Of a stretch of 64,000 nucleotides of DNA, positions 21,721 to 32,524 are shown in pieces (positions within the stretch are counted from its first letter, which is position 1; every line of letters begins with the position of its first letter). The notes beneath the pieces were generated by a model that was not told the origin of the DNA, made no database searches, and saw only the letters and a list, made by a program, of their open reading frames with translations. The translations under genes were made by a program, and so were the position numbers. The DNA comes from Oscheius onirici. Taxonomy: Eukaryota; Nematoda; Chromadorea; Rhabditida; Rhabditidae. The stretch spans positions 124,001 to 188,000 of the forward strand of contig OW051472.1 in assembly GCA_932521025.1 (NCBI GenBank), written 5' to 3'.

Positions 21721-22975
21721 TGTTGTGACCGTGCGCGGATGTTATGAACAGTTGATTCACCTTTGTCAAATAGAATCCCATACTTTTCGGGCAGCGGTGT
21801 TTGTTTAGGAGTGTGACACTTTGTCGTACGGGACACCGAAGTCTTCTTGTGGGATTTTTAGAAAGATTTGAGATTTGATAAATCCAGGACACAGACGGTG
21901 GCAGATCAAAAGTATAAAATGGTTCCGGTACTAGTCAGGGAAAAAACTGTAGTGTCTCGCCTTTGCCAAATTTTAACTTCCAAAAAATTCATATGCTCAG
22001 GCATCTGATCAGGCACATTTTCTAGTTGAAAATATACAAGTCACTATTTCATTTTCTCAAAAACTTCTTTAGCTAAATTTTTCTTCGGGTTATTATTATG
22101 CTAAAATATTTTTGATTTTTTTCACCTCAGCGCATCTACAGGCACTTTTTGATTAAAAAATGAAATTTCCAAAAATCTTTTGTAATGAGGCATTTCTAGG
22201 GTAGTCGACCATGTTGAGTTCAAATTTGATGAAAATAAGGAAAAGTAAACGGGCGGCGACAGTCGTCAAAGACGGCTGGTTTTTTTTATTAACTTGGACA
22301 TATTTCAACCGTTTTCAACCTTACTCGTCAGTCTTTTAACTTCGCACGTCGACAGATTATCTTGACAAAGTGCGCTGCAGTTTAAAAAGTTTTCTCTGGA
22401 GATGTTGACGTTATCAGCAGATGTTAAAAGTATACTTTAACACAATTTGTGTACTTTCATGCTTTTCACAAAAACAAACACACAGCGAAAATATTTTCCA
22501 CTTCCTAAAACACAAAGAACTCTATTTATGTCTCGTAACGCTATAAGAATCGTCCATTGTTTGTCAAAAGCTTATCAGTTTTAACACAGGAACACTTCAA
22601 AGCAGAAATGACGAGCCGAATGATTCACTCTGTGACCATGTAGTCAGAATGATCTTTCAGCTATGAGGGATAGTCACCGTATCAAAGTCGTTAACCATAG
22701 AGTTCGAGCTGACACGAATGTGAGGTTGAACAAATTTTTGAATGATATGATTCACGCAGGAATTTTAGACTAGAAAGATATCAAAACAGAGCGACAGAGA
22801 AAAGAAAAAGAGAAAAAAAGACAGAGAAAAGAAAAACTCACCGTTTTTTTCGCTAATATATCTAAGGTCAGATGAGAATTATTCAGAGGATAAGGAGAAA
22901 GAGGTCCTCTGAAAGCAGCAGCCAGTAAAACAGGCAATTTTAGTACGGGTGTCTCTGGACTAAGAAGATTACAAG
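21721..22975. other. gene-free stretch
   Basis: AT-rich spacer with short chance frames; a purine-rich tract lies near 22790-22840. I see no exon, signal peptide or clear inverted repeat. Confidence 0.5.
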
Positions 22976-22987
22976 GATGAATGGACA

Positions 22988-23155
22988 ACGATGGACAAGG
23001 CGGATAACAGAATGGATTCCTCTAAAAGGAAAAAGGACAAGAGGTCATCAGCGGCAAAAATGGATAGACGACACAAGAACTGTGGCCGGAAGGGACTGGT
23101 GGCACAGAGAACTGGTGGCATGGAGAACTCTGCGAGGGTCACCGATCTGGACCTA
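22988..23155 (+). mobile_element. tail of a non-LTR retrotransposon
   Basis: One frame reads RWTRRITEWIPLKGKRTRGH, KWIDDTRTVAGRDWWH and VAWRTL, the characteristic C-terminus of RTE/CR1-type reverse transcriptases, then stops. It ends about 55 bp before the COX5B start. Confidence 0.7.
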
Positions 23156-23209
23156 GATCGGAGCGAAGAAAATCTCGAAAATTACCTGAATAGGTCCTAA
23201 CTTTTTGAG

Positions 23210-23612
23210 ATGGCGCAGCTGGCCGCTCGTAGCGTCGTGAACGCTCTCACAAAGAGGACTGTCCTTCCCGTTTTCGCTGCCCGTCGCACCTTGGCCAGCG
23301 AGACTTCTCCCGAAGACTACGGTTATTATCCCGATCCCCCTTGAGCATGCTACCGGTCGCGAGAATAAGATGCTTCTCGCCCGTTTGGCCGGAGATGATA
23401 GGTATGAGCCTAAAGTCTACTATCGCGCCGAAGCCACGACCAAGGAAAAGCCCAATTTCGTCCCATCTCACTTCTCCGCCAGAATCGCCGGATGCATGTG
23501 CGAGCAGGATTCTGGTCACGTCAACTTCATGACGATTCGCAAGGGAACACCGAAGAGATGCGAGTGCGGCCACTGGTTCAAGGCTATCGATGCTGATCCC
23601 GAATCCATCTAA
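23210..23612 (+). pseudogene. cytochrome c oxidase subunit 5B (COX5B, cco-1 like), frameshifted and intronless
   Basis: COX5B is a nuclear-encoded zinc-binding subunit of mitochondrial complex IV. The first frame runs MAQLAARSVVNALTKR to YYPDP, then meets a stop at 23342-23344. Frame +1 continues LEHATGRENKMLLARLAGDD without further damage to the zinc-site region (CMCEQDSGH, CECGHWFK) and ends ADPESI. One extra C in the C5 run at 23336-23340 explains the break. There are no introns, unlike other intact genes here, and a retrotransposon tail lies just upstream, so a processed retrocopy is possible. The near-perfect conservation fits a functional gene with an assembly error equally well. Confidence 0.75.
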
Positions 23613-23714
23613 ACCCCCCGAAAAAAGTTTGTAGAGACTTATAAGCACCTCTCCAGGTTCATTTCATCGTGACCTTAGTAAATAATAATAAATAATAAAG
23701 TAGGGAAAAACTAC

Positions 23715-23805
23715 AACTATATGCAGTTCTTGGCAAAGAGGTTTCGGTCTAACTAATGGTCAGGTCAGAACTTTTTTTGAATCATAAAGAGTCTGATCCA
23801 GATTT
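23715..23805 (+). repeat. copy of the GGCCTGAC-type dispersed repeat
   Basis: Resembles 5535-5620 and 51855-51945: AAAGAGGTTTCGGTC, then GGTCAGGTCAGAACTTTTT and GAGTCTGATCC. It overlaps the 3' end of the next gene's transcript only slightly, if at all. Confidence 0.5.
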
Positions 23806-23836
23806 CTTAAAATTGTATGACATTCAAGCATTTATT

Positions 23837-24277
23837 TCACACAAAAAGTTTAACAAAAGGAAGTACTGTCATTGCCGAAAAGAATGTCGTGTAGCCGGCT
23901 GTATTGCACAAATTTCCCGAACAACAGCAGGTGTTGACTCCATTGACCTTCTTACACTTTCCATCCTTGATGCCATTGCAGTAGTTGTAAAAGTCACAAG
24001 AGTAAAATACGCCTTTGCCGGGAAGATTGTCTACTGCTTTATCAGTGGTTCTTCTGTAATATGATGGTCAGATCGGAATGTCTCTCTCTCTCTCTCTATT
24101 TCAGTCCTTATGTTTTCTATAAACTCACTTGACACACATCGTCGTATTCGCCCAACATTTGAAGGAGTTATCATAGAGGGGCTTGTATGTTTTGCTGGTA
24201 GAACCTGCACTAAAGCAAGTCAAATTGGCGGCTTGTGCGACTGCGAAGAGGGCGAGAAGAGCTGTGAAGACGTGCAT
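23837..24277 (-). CDS. single-module secreted CCC-CN protein
   Basis: Two exons joined by one phase-2 intron after CVK: MHVFTALLALFAVAQAANLT and CFSAGSTSK, CWANTTMCVK, then YSCDFYNYCNGIKDGKCKKV and TCCCSGNLCNTAG with a hydrophobic tail. The usual first and third introns are absent. GCD is SCD. The intron carries a GAGAGA run. It lies between COX5B and the MFS transporter and is read from the minus strand. Confidence 0.83.
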
Positions 24278-24493
24278 AGCCGAAGAAGGTTTGAGTGATA
24301 AGGAATTCTGAATATCTCGATGCTTTTAAGCCAAAATTTGTGTGAAGAAACCTTGCAAACAGAGATGAATCATAGGAAATCACGTCATGATAAGAGGTCT
24401 TGCCTCTACAAAATTGAATGGTTTTATTAAAAGTACAAGTATTTCATAGAACCCGTCGAGCAACTAATGGCACGTTAAATGAATAGAGAGTCT

Positions 24494-26493
24494 TCAGAAT
24501 GTAACGTCTAGTTTGCGCTTCTCGGCAGTCTCATTGAGCACCTGGTTCACGGTCTTTTTGCTGGTTTCGGGGCAATAGAACCACATAAGGAAGAGGGTTA
24601 TGGTAGTGGGAATGGAGAAGATGAGAAGTGATTGGCCGTGGATCTGAAATATTTTTTGTTTGATCGGGACCGAGAGGAATGACTGAGAAACAGAAAAAGA
24701 TCATGATTGCTGTAACTGTAACGATCTGTTAGTTCCTCCTTTTGTTTCCCGTCTTTTTCCTCAATTTATGGATTACGGTAGTCCCTCTCACGTAAGTATT
24801 TTATTGTTCACGCGCCCTACGATTTTCGGTAACAGTTGTCATAGAGCTCTCGCTCAATCTTGTGATCAAGTCATCGTGTTGTGACTTTTTTATCTGTTCC
24901 CCTTTTATTTGTGATCAATTTAGCCCCGAATAAATCGGCTATACCAGGCAAACTCACCACATTAGCAATAGGATACCAGGCAAACTCGACTCCGATCTTG
25001 GTGGAAGCTTCCAGAGCCGTGAGAATGGAAACTGCTTGGAGAAGGACACTTCTGGGAACGATCTGGAAATTTCTTTGTTATTTTTTTTAATTGTGGTTAC
25101 CTCAGCACAGTAGAATCTCGAAATGGCCCCCAGTCCTGCAGCATTGACCAGTAGAAGAACTGTAATTGCGATCATGGTCGCTACCTTCCAGCTGGGCCCA
25201 ATGTCGATGGCTACTTCCATAAGGACCAACGAGAGTATAGAGAGCAGCGTTGAGATGAGAAGAAGAGGACGTCTGCCAATCCGGTCGACAAACATGATTG
25301 GAATCAATGTAATGGGAACTCGGAGGATGCCGATGATCAAAGATCCAAGATTGGCTTGTTTCTTGGTCCAGCCTCCGAGTTCGTAGAGAACGTAAGAGTT
25401 GTAGGCTCGGAGACAACGGGCACCGGTAAAAACGTAGGCAACTTTGACCATCAGACCGACCCAGGCATTTTGTCTGATTACTTTGCTGGCTGGGTCGGAA
25501 GCCTTCCACGGCATGAACATCACTTCCATCGCTGTCGGCCCGACAGATTTCTGGCTCTCTTCATCCTTCAGCTTCTGAGCTTCCAATTTCTTTTGCACAG
25601 CCTCCTCGCAGATCCTCAGTTCCTCTTCGAGGGAAGCATCATCCTCATCGACACCATGGTAGGCGGCTAGCGATCTTTTGGCTGCATCGTAGTCCTTTTT
25701 CTTTTCCAGCAGAAACTGAGGAGATTCGTGGACGAAGAAGAAGATGCCGACGTTGATAAGTGAGATCAGGGCATTGGGAATGAACATAAACTCCCAGAGA
25801 GAATCGGTGGCAAAGGGGACACCGAGGGCTTGAGTGACAAGGGATCCTAAAAAATTAAATTAGTGTTGAACACTCTGTCTCTTTGACTTACCAATAGACA
25901 TGAACATCTCCTGCATGGCAGCCATACGTCCTCTGATAGCTGGCGGAGCACATTCCACGATCCAGACAGTAGCATTGACAGAGGCGATGCCATTGCCAAG
26001 AGCCCAGATGATCCTCCCAACGAAGAGTAGCCACCAAGCGTTGGGGATCCATTTAGCTGAGGCGGAGAGCATTGTTCCCGGAATGTAGAGAGCGCAGGAA
26101 ATTATCGCTGTCCATTTTCTGCCGAGACGAGAGACCAGGACGGCTGCAGCGAATTGTCCGAAAATTGTTGCGATAGGGAAGGTGACGTTGAGTAGAGACC
26201 AGAGAAGGTTCTGGAAACAGGCAATTTTGTCCAACAGTAAACTCTCTGGCTTTTTGCTTCTCTTTCTCTCTGTTTTTCTTACTCTCTGCAGTAACAGAAT
26301 GAGAGAGAAAGAATTCAAAACTCACAATTGTAGCGTCACTCAACGGCTCTCCGTGAACATTGTACCACGACTGATTGATATAGGCTTCAATTTCCTTATA
26401 TGGCTGGTTTAGAACCGAAGCGATGTAGCCCTGTTGATATCCGGAAGAGAGACAGAGGGCCAAAGAGAGGGTGTGAATGGCCACAGTTGGCAT
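24494..26493 (-). CDS. MFS sugar-porter-type transporter (SLC2-like)
   Basis: Five main exons encode a 12-helix transporter of about 480 aa. Sugar-porter signatures appear in order: GYQQGYIASVLN in helix 1, RLGRKW after helix 2, GRIIWALGNG, VECAPPAIRGRMAAMQEMF after helix 4 (the E-x-x-P-x-x-x-RG motif), ESPQFLLE, DRIGRRPLLL after helix 8, CAE-IVPRS and PETSKKT after helix 12. It probably moves a hexose, polyol or related solute across a membrane. The ATG at 26493 follows a TTTTCAG acceptor by three bases, which suggests SL trans-splicing or a 5' UTR intron. Last intron is 313 bp; the others are short. Confidence 0.9.
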
Positions 26494-27084
26494 GATCTGA
26501 AAATTGTACTCTTTCAAGTTACAGGAAGGACAAGATGTCTCATGAGTCCATTGACTCAATTTTATAGCGACGGAGGAGCATGTTGACAGAAAAGATACAA
26601 AGTCAAGGGACGAGAGGAAGACCATTGGGAAAAGGTCAGACAGGGTCTAAATATGTCTCACCCGGAATTATAAATCGGTCTGGAATACTGACGCAAATGT
26701 CGGACGAGACAAAGAGGATGAGTCAAATGGCCGGGGACGCACTGGGCGGGTGTTTTTGAAAGTCGGAACCTTTTTGAACTTGGGGAGGATGGAATACTAA
26801 TTGAGAGGTGGTCAGGACTGAGAGAAAAGAATTGATCGAAAGCGGTTTTTCAAGAATAAACATGATATGAGCATAGCTCATCGCCGAAAGCCTAAAGCAC
26901 TTTTTTATAAATCGGTTTAATTTCCAAGTGAGACAAAGGGGAGAGAAAAATTACTCTACACGGAGGACTATTCCAACCTCTGCTTTTGCAGGGTCGGAGT
27001 TCTTCATGAATTTCGAAAATTCAATTTTGGGCAAATATTCCGGCCCCAATCAAAAAAGTGTGATGAGACGACACAGATGCAACA
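26494..27084. other. gene-free upstream region of the MFS transporter
   Basis: The open frame extending upstream of the transporter start (to 26625) is interrupted by the likely trans-splice acceptor and is not taken as coding. Nothing else recognised. Confidence 0.45.
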
Positions 27085-27250
27085 GGGAGCCCATGTCTGA
27101 GTGGATAACATCGTTGTCTAGCAATCGAACGTCACCAGAGGGTTGTTGGTTCGATTCCCGCCGAAAAAAAAAGTTTTTTTTTTTGCTTTTTAGTTTCTAG
27201 GATTTCCGAGGGTTCTCAACACGATCTCGGTTTCATTTTTGTTGCTTTAA
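27085..27250 (+). mobile_element. tRNA-derived SINE, copy B
   Basis: Shares GTCTGAGTGGATAACATCG and TTGTTGGTTCGATTCCC with copy A and the tail TTTTTAGTTTCTAGGATTT plus CGATCTCGGTTTCA. An A/T-rich stretch separates head and tail. Confidence 0.75.
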
Positions 27251-27394
27251 AAAAGATCTACGCAAGATTGAAAAAGGGTTAAAAAAACTGGAAAAGGCTT
27301 GAATTCGCAAAGTTTTCGAGAAAGAGAATTTTCTTTCCAGACCTCTTTCCAAACACGATGTTTATTTTTTTCCAAAACCAAAAAGGTCCAAAGG

Positions 27395-27537
27395 AATAAG
27401 TCCTGTGATCTCTTTCGGGAGTGTTGGAGTAAAGTGCGGTACCCATTGACTCTGGGAATTCGCAGATCTTTTCGCAGATCATGATCGGAGTAGAGAACTA
27501 AGAGAGTCAAAGATATTCTGGCCTGACTTTTGTCAGA
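27395..27537 (+). repeat. copy of the dispersed repeat with coding-like part
   Basis: One frame reads RECWSKVRYPLTLGIRRSF, matching the copies at 5262 and (inverted) 35510, and it runs into TTCTGGCCTGACTTTTGTCAG like the copy at 5560. Confidence 0.55.
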
Positions 27538-27539
27538 TC

Positions 27540-27715
27540 CTCTGCAATTCTTCTGGACTGGCCCAGATCTCAGCTGTCGTCTTCATGGTTTCTGCTCTCG
27601 TTTTGTAAATAAAAAGATTCTATTTTTTGTATCGAATCTTTATGTCCGTTATCAATCGCCGACTGTTTCAAAACATCGCTGTTCTTCACATCTCGATACG
27701 ACTGGGGATCACTAA
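27540..27715 (+). pseudogene. duplicated 3' end and flank of the 12819 gene
   Basis: Reads CNSSGLAQIS plus the hydrophobic tail with one codon missing, TAA, then about 105 bp matching 13206-13330 (TTATGTCCGTTATCAATCGC and beyond). No other exons are present. Confidence 0.75.
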
Positions 27716-28843
27716 ACTCTCTCTCTCTCCACAATTTTCTTCCCTTTGCTTGGAATGTTTTCCGTTCACAATAACTCAGCCTTTGGTGAAAATCGCACAT
27801 CAAAAGATGAAGCTGTGTTGTCTCGACGATTCGACTCATTGTTTACAAGAACTTTTCAAAAACACAGATTGTTTTGCACTTTAAAAAATAAAGAAGCTGT
27901 TGTTGATGAGGAGTACCTTATAAAGATCATTATCCAAAAATATCAAATACAGAAGAAGAATTTTTTTTAAACTTCCCTTCATCAAAGTCTCAAAACGTCA
28001 CCCTGTCACTCGCGCGCGACAGTGTTAATCCGATTCTCGGTCCTCTACTTTTTCCGCATGTTTGCAAAACAACATTAACATCTCTGTCTCAAACAAGAGG
28101 ACCTGAGGCGGAAATGATCAGGATCACACTGTATTCGTGAGATAGAGGCAAGCTGGAGAGAAATATACGTGGATGACAAAAATACAGAGGGAGAGAGAGG
28201 GACAGAAAGACAGAGGGACAGAGAGTCAGAGACTAAGAAGAGGCTCTAACAGCGGCTGAACTTTGACAAGTTAGCCGATAGAACGGAAAGAAGCATCTCT
28301 CTTCCCGGGAGAATACCCACTGACGAGCACCATTTAGCCGCTTCTTTTTTCGGGATTGCACAGCCCATTAGTTTTGTTCGGACTATCATAATTGCCGTCT
28401 GTACCCATCGCAATCGGCATTCTATAAAAAACGAGCCATTTCCACAAAGCCGCCATCAATTTACTGACAAACAAATAGAGATGAGCACGTTTGGAGAAAG
28501 GAGAAACCATGGAAAGTTCAGAGTCAGAGAGAGACCATGTTTTGCAGTTGAGTTCAGTAGCACCAGAACACAAAAGTGAGGGACGGTAAATGGCGTGACA
28601 GTCGAATTCTTGATGTTGAAAAACCGAAAGAATGGCTGGGGTATTTTCAGTACAGACTTCTTTTTGAGGTCTCGTTGTTTCGCTTCTGTCATATATTTAG
28701 ACCGAGGAACTTTTTAGATCCGGAAACTCAGTGCTTCCCAAACCCTGAACGCAAATCACAAGAATCAGAAGGCCTTCCGCTTATCCCCAGTCTAGCCTGT
28801 TGCTCTATAAGGAGAGGGAACAGTCGGACCCAGTCTAGTCGCC
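27716..28843. other. gene-free stretch
   Basis: An open frame near 27746-27970 ends in AATAAA-rich sequence but lacks a start context. A GACAGAGA-type tract is at 28185-28235. The frames at 28334-28692 are taken as chance. Confidence 0.4.
28806..28812 (+). promoter_or_regulatory. TATA box of the 28844 pseudogene
   Basis: TATAAGG 32-38 bp before the ATG, the same arrangement as in intact cluster genes. Confidence 0.55.
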
Positions 28844-29129
28844 ATGAGATTTCTTTTCCTTCTCTTCACTTTTTAGCATTGTTTTTTCACTCAAATGCTA
28901 TCAATTGGGTAAGTGTTGATAGAACTTAAGTCAACTTAAAAGTTCCAGAATCTTCGAACAAAAATATGAAGCCGTCTAATTAGACCGAATGCCTCGCAGA
29001 AGCTGAATCTGGCTGTTTTAACGATGCAGGAAAGAATTACTGCTGTTGTGCAGGAAATCTATGCAATTCGTCAGAAATGACGTTGACTCTACTATCCATA
29101 TTTTGCATGATTCTTCAGGTTTATGCATG
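28844..29129 (+). pseudogene. CCC-CN family pseudogene lacking its middle exon
   Basis: The signal peptide MRFLFLLFTF runs into a TAG; one extra T in the T5 run at 28870-28874 would give LALFFHSNAINW. A donor (GTAAGT) follows. The last exon is intact from about 28991: CLAEAESGCFNDAGKNY and CCCAGNLCNSSE with a hydrophobic tail. The exon carrying the CYK and GCD parts is missing. Promoter TATA is preserved. Confidence 0.65.
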
Positions 29130-29335
29130 AATACTGTGCTGGTTTTTTTTCCATTCGGTTCACATGACAGTGAGCGCTCTGCACAAATCGTCTTACGCGG
29201 CCTCTCTCTGACCGCATTGTGTGTAGGCGGTGAGGTCATAATGACTTTTGAACTGGGGGGAGGAGAAGAGAGACAGCGAGTGTGAGACAAAGATGAAAAG
29301 AATCAGGACTTTATTCCACAACAAACCGAGCAAAA

Positions 29336-29831
29336 CTAAAACATTTTGTATCCAAGAAGGGCCACCAACACTGCCGAAAGGACTCCAGTAACCGGTGTTC
29401 CGTTGCACTTATCCTTGTCACAGCAGCAGGTGTTCATTTTCGTACCTCCTGCACTGTCAGATTTACATTTTCCTGCTTTGATACCCTGAAAACCTTTTTC
29501 ACAGATCCAGTTCAATAAATATTTAGTCTTCTTCTCCGCTATTTAGTCTTCTTCTCCGAAAAAAAAATTTGAGAAAAATAGCATCTTACCCTGGTATCGC
29601 AAATACCACCGTCACAAGCGTGTTGGGTCGTCTTTGACTTTGAATCAGAAATTCTACATTTATATTGCAATAGGTAGAACAAAAAGAAAATTACTTCATG
29701 CAGAATTTGCTGCCATCCACGCAGTCAAATGTGTCCTTCGGTTTGTCTTTATTGCTGACACCGACTTGCTGGTAGCACGTGAGGGTAAAAACGGCTGGCA
29801 GGACAAGAAGAAGGAGAAGGAGGGGCTGCAT
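29336..29831 (-). CDS. single-module secreted CCC-CN protein
   Basis: MQPLLLLLLVLPAVFTLTCY begins the protein; CVDGSKFCMK precedes a phase-2 intron, then HACDGGICDTR, a phase-0 intron, GIKAGKCKSD and TCCCDKDKCNGT with a hydrophobic tail. The first intron is missing. The phase-0 intron contains a 40-bp sequence that also occurs at 32324-32365 in and after a different gene. Confidence 0.85.
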
Positions 29832-30384
29832 GGTTGAAGAGTGACGTCTCTTCTAGAAACGGTGAGGTTTTATCCCTCCTGATAAGGATGATATTCCATT
29901 TTACTGAGCCGTAAAAGTCATGCATCATCCGCAAGCCATTGTTGCTGCTCAGCGACGGCAAATAGGGTTTTCTTGAACTTGTCGTTTGGTTTCGGGACCA
30001 GGTAGAAACATAGGGCTCCCGACACAATTTTTGGGTCAAAACTATTGATTTTAACTTCTTAACTTTTTTTATGCTAGCAATGAAATTAACATCAAGAATC
30101 TCCTAGAATTGCTTAAAGCGAATATCCGGACCATTTCCTTGTTCCGAGTGCAGATGCATTGACAAGTTATGACAAGATTTTACCGCATTAACTTTCAGTG
30201 CTAGAAAAAGTTTAGAGCGGTGAGGTTATGCGTTTTTGGGAGAGGAATTGTTGTCGCATTGATTTCTTGATACCGAAAATGGCTAAAAACGAGTCTAGCG
30301 TAAAACTAAACACTTTCATCGCCAGTTTATTGATAAAATCCAACCCAATTCTGTAAATGACGAAACGGAGCAACGTGCTCTCCC
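29832..30384. other. gene-free spacer
   Basis: No supported exon or repeat before the MITE at 30385. Confidence 0.45.
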
Positions 30385-30578
30385 CAGGGATGTTCGGATA
30401 CCGGATTTCCGGATAGCGCCAATTTAAATTTGGCTGCGCACCAACTCGTAATGCATACCGCCTGCGTATCGGCATTTGACTACGGTAGTTGCCGATACGC
30501 AACCCTTTTGTATTAGGAGTTGGTGCGCAGCCAATTCAAAATGGCGCTATCCGGAAATCCGGTATCCGAACATCCCTG
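30385..30578. mobile_element. hairpin hAT-type MITE
   Basis: Ends CAGGGATGTTCGGATACCGG and its complement form arms of about 60 bp (including CCAATTTAAATTTGGCTGCG on the left). A perfect 8-bp duplication GCTCTCCC lies at 30377-30384 and 30579-30586. Confidence 0.88.
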
Positions 30579-30586
30579 GCTCTCCC

Positions 30587-30909
30587 CGTATTTTAAGCAA
30601 ACTAAATTGGTCAGTAGTCTGAAGTTGCTTTTGACTTGTCACGTCTTGTCAAAATTGAGAGGTAATCTTTGCCATACCTACTATGGCAAACATTAGTGAT
30701 TTGTACTGGGAATGGGCACTTTGAGCGTCTGTATCTCGGCGATTACTGAACAAAAACTAGTAAACTAGTAAAACTAGTAAACATAGATTCGTAATCAGCT
30801 CATTTACACGATCCATTTCAAACATACGAGACCATTTTTAGGTCCGGACACTCGCTTTAACAAGTATGAAATAGGACATGTTTATTAAGCACTAAAAATA
30901 TTCAACAAT
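30587..30909. other. gene-free spacer
   Basis: Contains a short ACTAGTAAACTAGTAAA repeat near 30757; nothing else. Confidence 0.45.
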
Positions 30910-31354
30910 TTACATCAGCACCTTATAAATGACGGCAAGGATCGCACATGGCAAGAGAATATTTCCGATTGGAGATGAATTACAGAGTTCGGAGTCACAA
31001 CAACAGACTCTGGTTCCATCAGTCGGACTCGTGCATTCACCAGCCTTGATTCCAGCTGTACTGCAAGCGAGACCGGCATTGTCACAGCCAAAAGTTGCGG
31101 ATCTCATCTCTTTACCCAAAACTTTCGAGGTAGTTGTTCTGGAAAACTGGGTTAACAAGAGGACGAGGTATTTTTCTGTCTCTGTCCCTCTCAGTCTCTG
31201 CCACTCACTTGATACAGAGCGACTTGCCACCGATGCAGGTAGTCTGATTGGAAGAGTCGGGCTTGTAATCAGCATCAGTTCCGGAATGACCCGAATAGCA
31301 CTTCAAAGCGAGACAGGCAGAAAGTGAGACGAGAAGAATCACAGCAGATTTCAT
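30910..31354 (-). CDS. single-module secreted CCC-CN protein
   Basis: Two exons with one phase-2 intron after LCIK: MKSAVILLVSLSACLALKCY, CIGGKSLCIK, then FGCDNAGLACSTAGIKAGEC and VCCCDSELCNSSP with a hydrophobic tail. The intron contains GACAGAGA-type sequence. A TATA box lies at 31391-31398. Probable GPI-anchored surface protein. Confidence 0.85.
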
Positions 31355-31390
31355 GTTTTGAAACGGCACTACATCGTCTCCCACTCTGGC

Positions 31391-31398
31391 CTTTTATA
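31391..31398 (-). promoter_or_regulatory. TATA box of the 30910-31354 gene
   Basis: Minus-strand TATAAAAG about 37 bp upstream of the ATG. Confidence 0.65.
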
Positions 31399-32350
31399 TT
31401 TTTCGACAGTGGCAAACATGCCCTATTATTTGTGTTTTCTCCCCTCCCCCCCCCCCCCCCCCCCCGACTGACGTGAGGAAATCGTGGTGAAAATAAGGGA
31501 GATGAGAGAGAGTCGCGCGCGCCCGATGGCATTCAGCGCGTGAACAATAACAAAAGTTTCTCTCTGCCGCGCTCAGCTGATGTTTACGATTTGGAGTTTT
31601 GGCGATCGAAAGATTGACCGTCGCCGGGAAACATGTTGTCTGTTGATATCCACTTGGCGAGGAGAATGAGAGGAAAGGGCAAGGACATAACGATTGAGGA
31701 AATGGGAAGAAACATGAGAAATTTCCCTAACTTAATGAGAAAAATTGTTAGAAGTTTTACTTCAAAAAAAAACTTCAGGAAAGCTAACAAAAAGTTTCAA
31801 AACGCTTCATATCGCCTTCCATGGCTTTCCCTCCTATTAGTGCGAAACGCGTTTAGCCTAAAATCGAGCGTAGCGCGCGTCATCAGCATTTCCAGGTTTC
31901 AGGACCAAGTCTATCGAATTCAGCGTAAAAAGTCACCCTTAGAAACATATTTTCAAGAAATTTGGTGAAGAACAAAAAAAGTTGAAGTAGGTGGTGGTGA
32001 CGGGAGTCCAGTTATAGAAATTTTCCTGATGTTTTTATCACACCTGGTAGCAAAGGGATCTAATTAATGGCTGTTTCAACGAGTAGAATGAAAATCTTTC
32101 TCTTTTTTTCGATTCTCTACCGACGAAACATTCTGAGTATCTAATGTTGTCTCTAACTCGTCAGTACTTCCTCTTGATTTTTAACATTTTGTGGAACAGA
32201 CGATAAAAGAGTGATCCTATGAGGAAAGACAAGGAATTGACTCTTTTTGTTTGTTCTCTTTTAGTTCGGTCAGTAAAACGCAGGGTAAAGACAAATCCCT
32301 TCTTCTTCTTCAAAGAATCCACTTTTTCACAGATCCAGTTCAATAAATAT
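31399..32350. other. gene-free stretch with a C20 run
   Basis: The plus-strand open frame 31633-31968 has basic, low-information composition and no splice or signal context; I do not call it. The poly-C run is listed separately. Confidence 0.45.
31446..31465. repeat. homopolymer of 20 C
   Basis: An uninterrupted C20 run preceded by CCCCTCCCCT-like sequence, about 90 bp upstream of the 30910-31354 gene. Confidence 0.9.
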
Positions 32351-32524
32351 TTAGCCTTCTTTGCTTCCGCTTCCGCTCTTTCCGCCCTTTGGATGGTTGT
32401 GTTTTGACGAAGATGATGAGGATGAGCTTGAACTGGTAGAGCTGCTGGAACTGGAGCTGGGATGACAAGCCAGAGAAAAGCCAATAGTCACGAAGATGAA
32501 GACTACGAGACGGAGAAGGTTCAT
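32351..32524 (-). CDS. small secreted serine-rich peptide (57 aa)
   Basis: A single exon starts MNLLRLVVFIFVTIGFSLA (signal peptide), followed by CHP, a run of serines broken once by threonine, and a basic, glycine-rich end (KHNHPKGGKSGSGSKEG). The stop is followed by AT-rich sequence. A TATA-like GATAAAAGGGG lies about 30 bp upstream. No family is recognised; length and composition fit a secreted, possibly O-glycosylated peptide. It lies between a cluster gene and a receptor gene. Confidence 0.6.
   Translation of the reverse strand: MNLLRLVVFIFVTIGFSLACHPSSSSSSSTSSSSSSSSSSKHNHPKGGKSGSGSKEG

Noticed and set aside
22991-23200. 69-codon plus-strand frame starting MDKADNRMDSS
   Set aside because: It is an out-of-frame shadow of the retrotransposon reverse-transcriptase tail.
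31633-31968. 111-codon open frame as a gene
   Set aside because: Basic, low-information sequence without signal peptide, splice sites or promoter features; probably chance.
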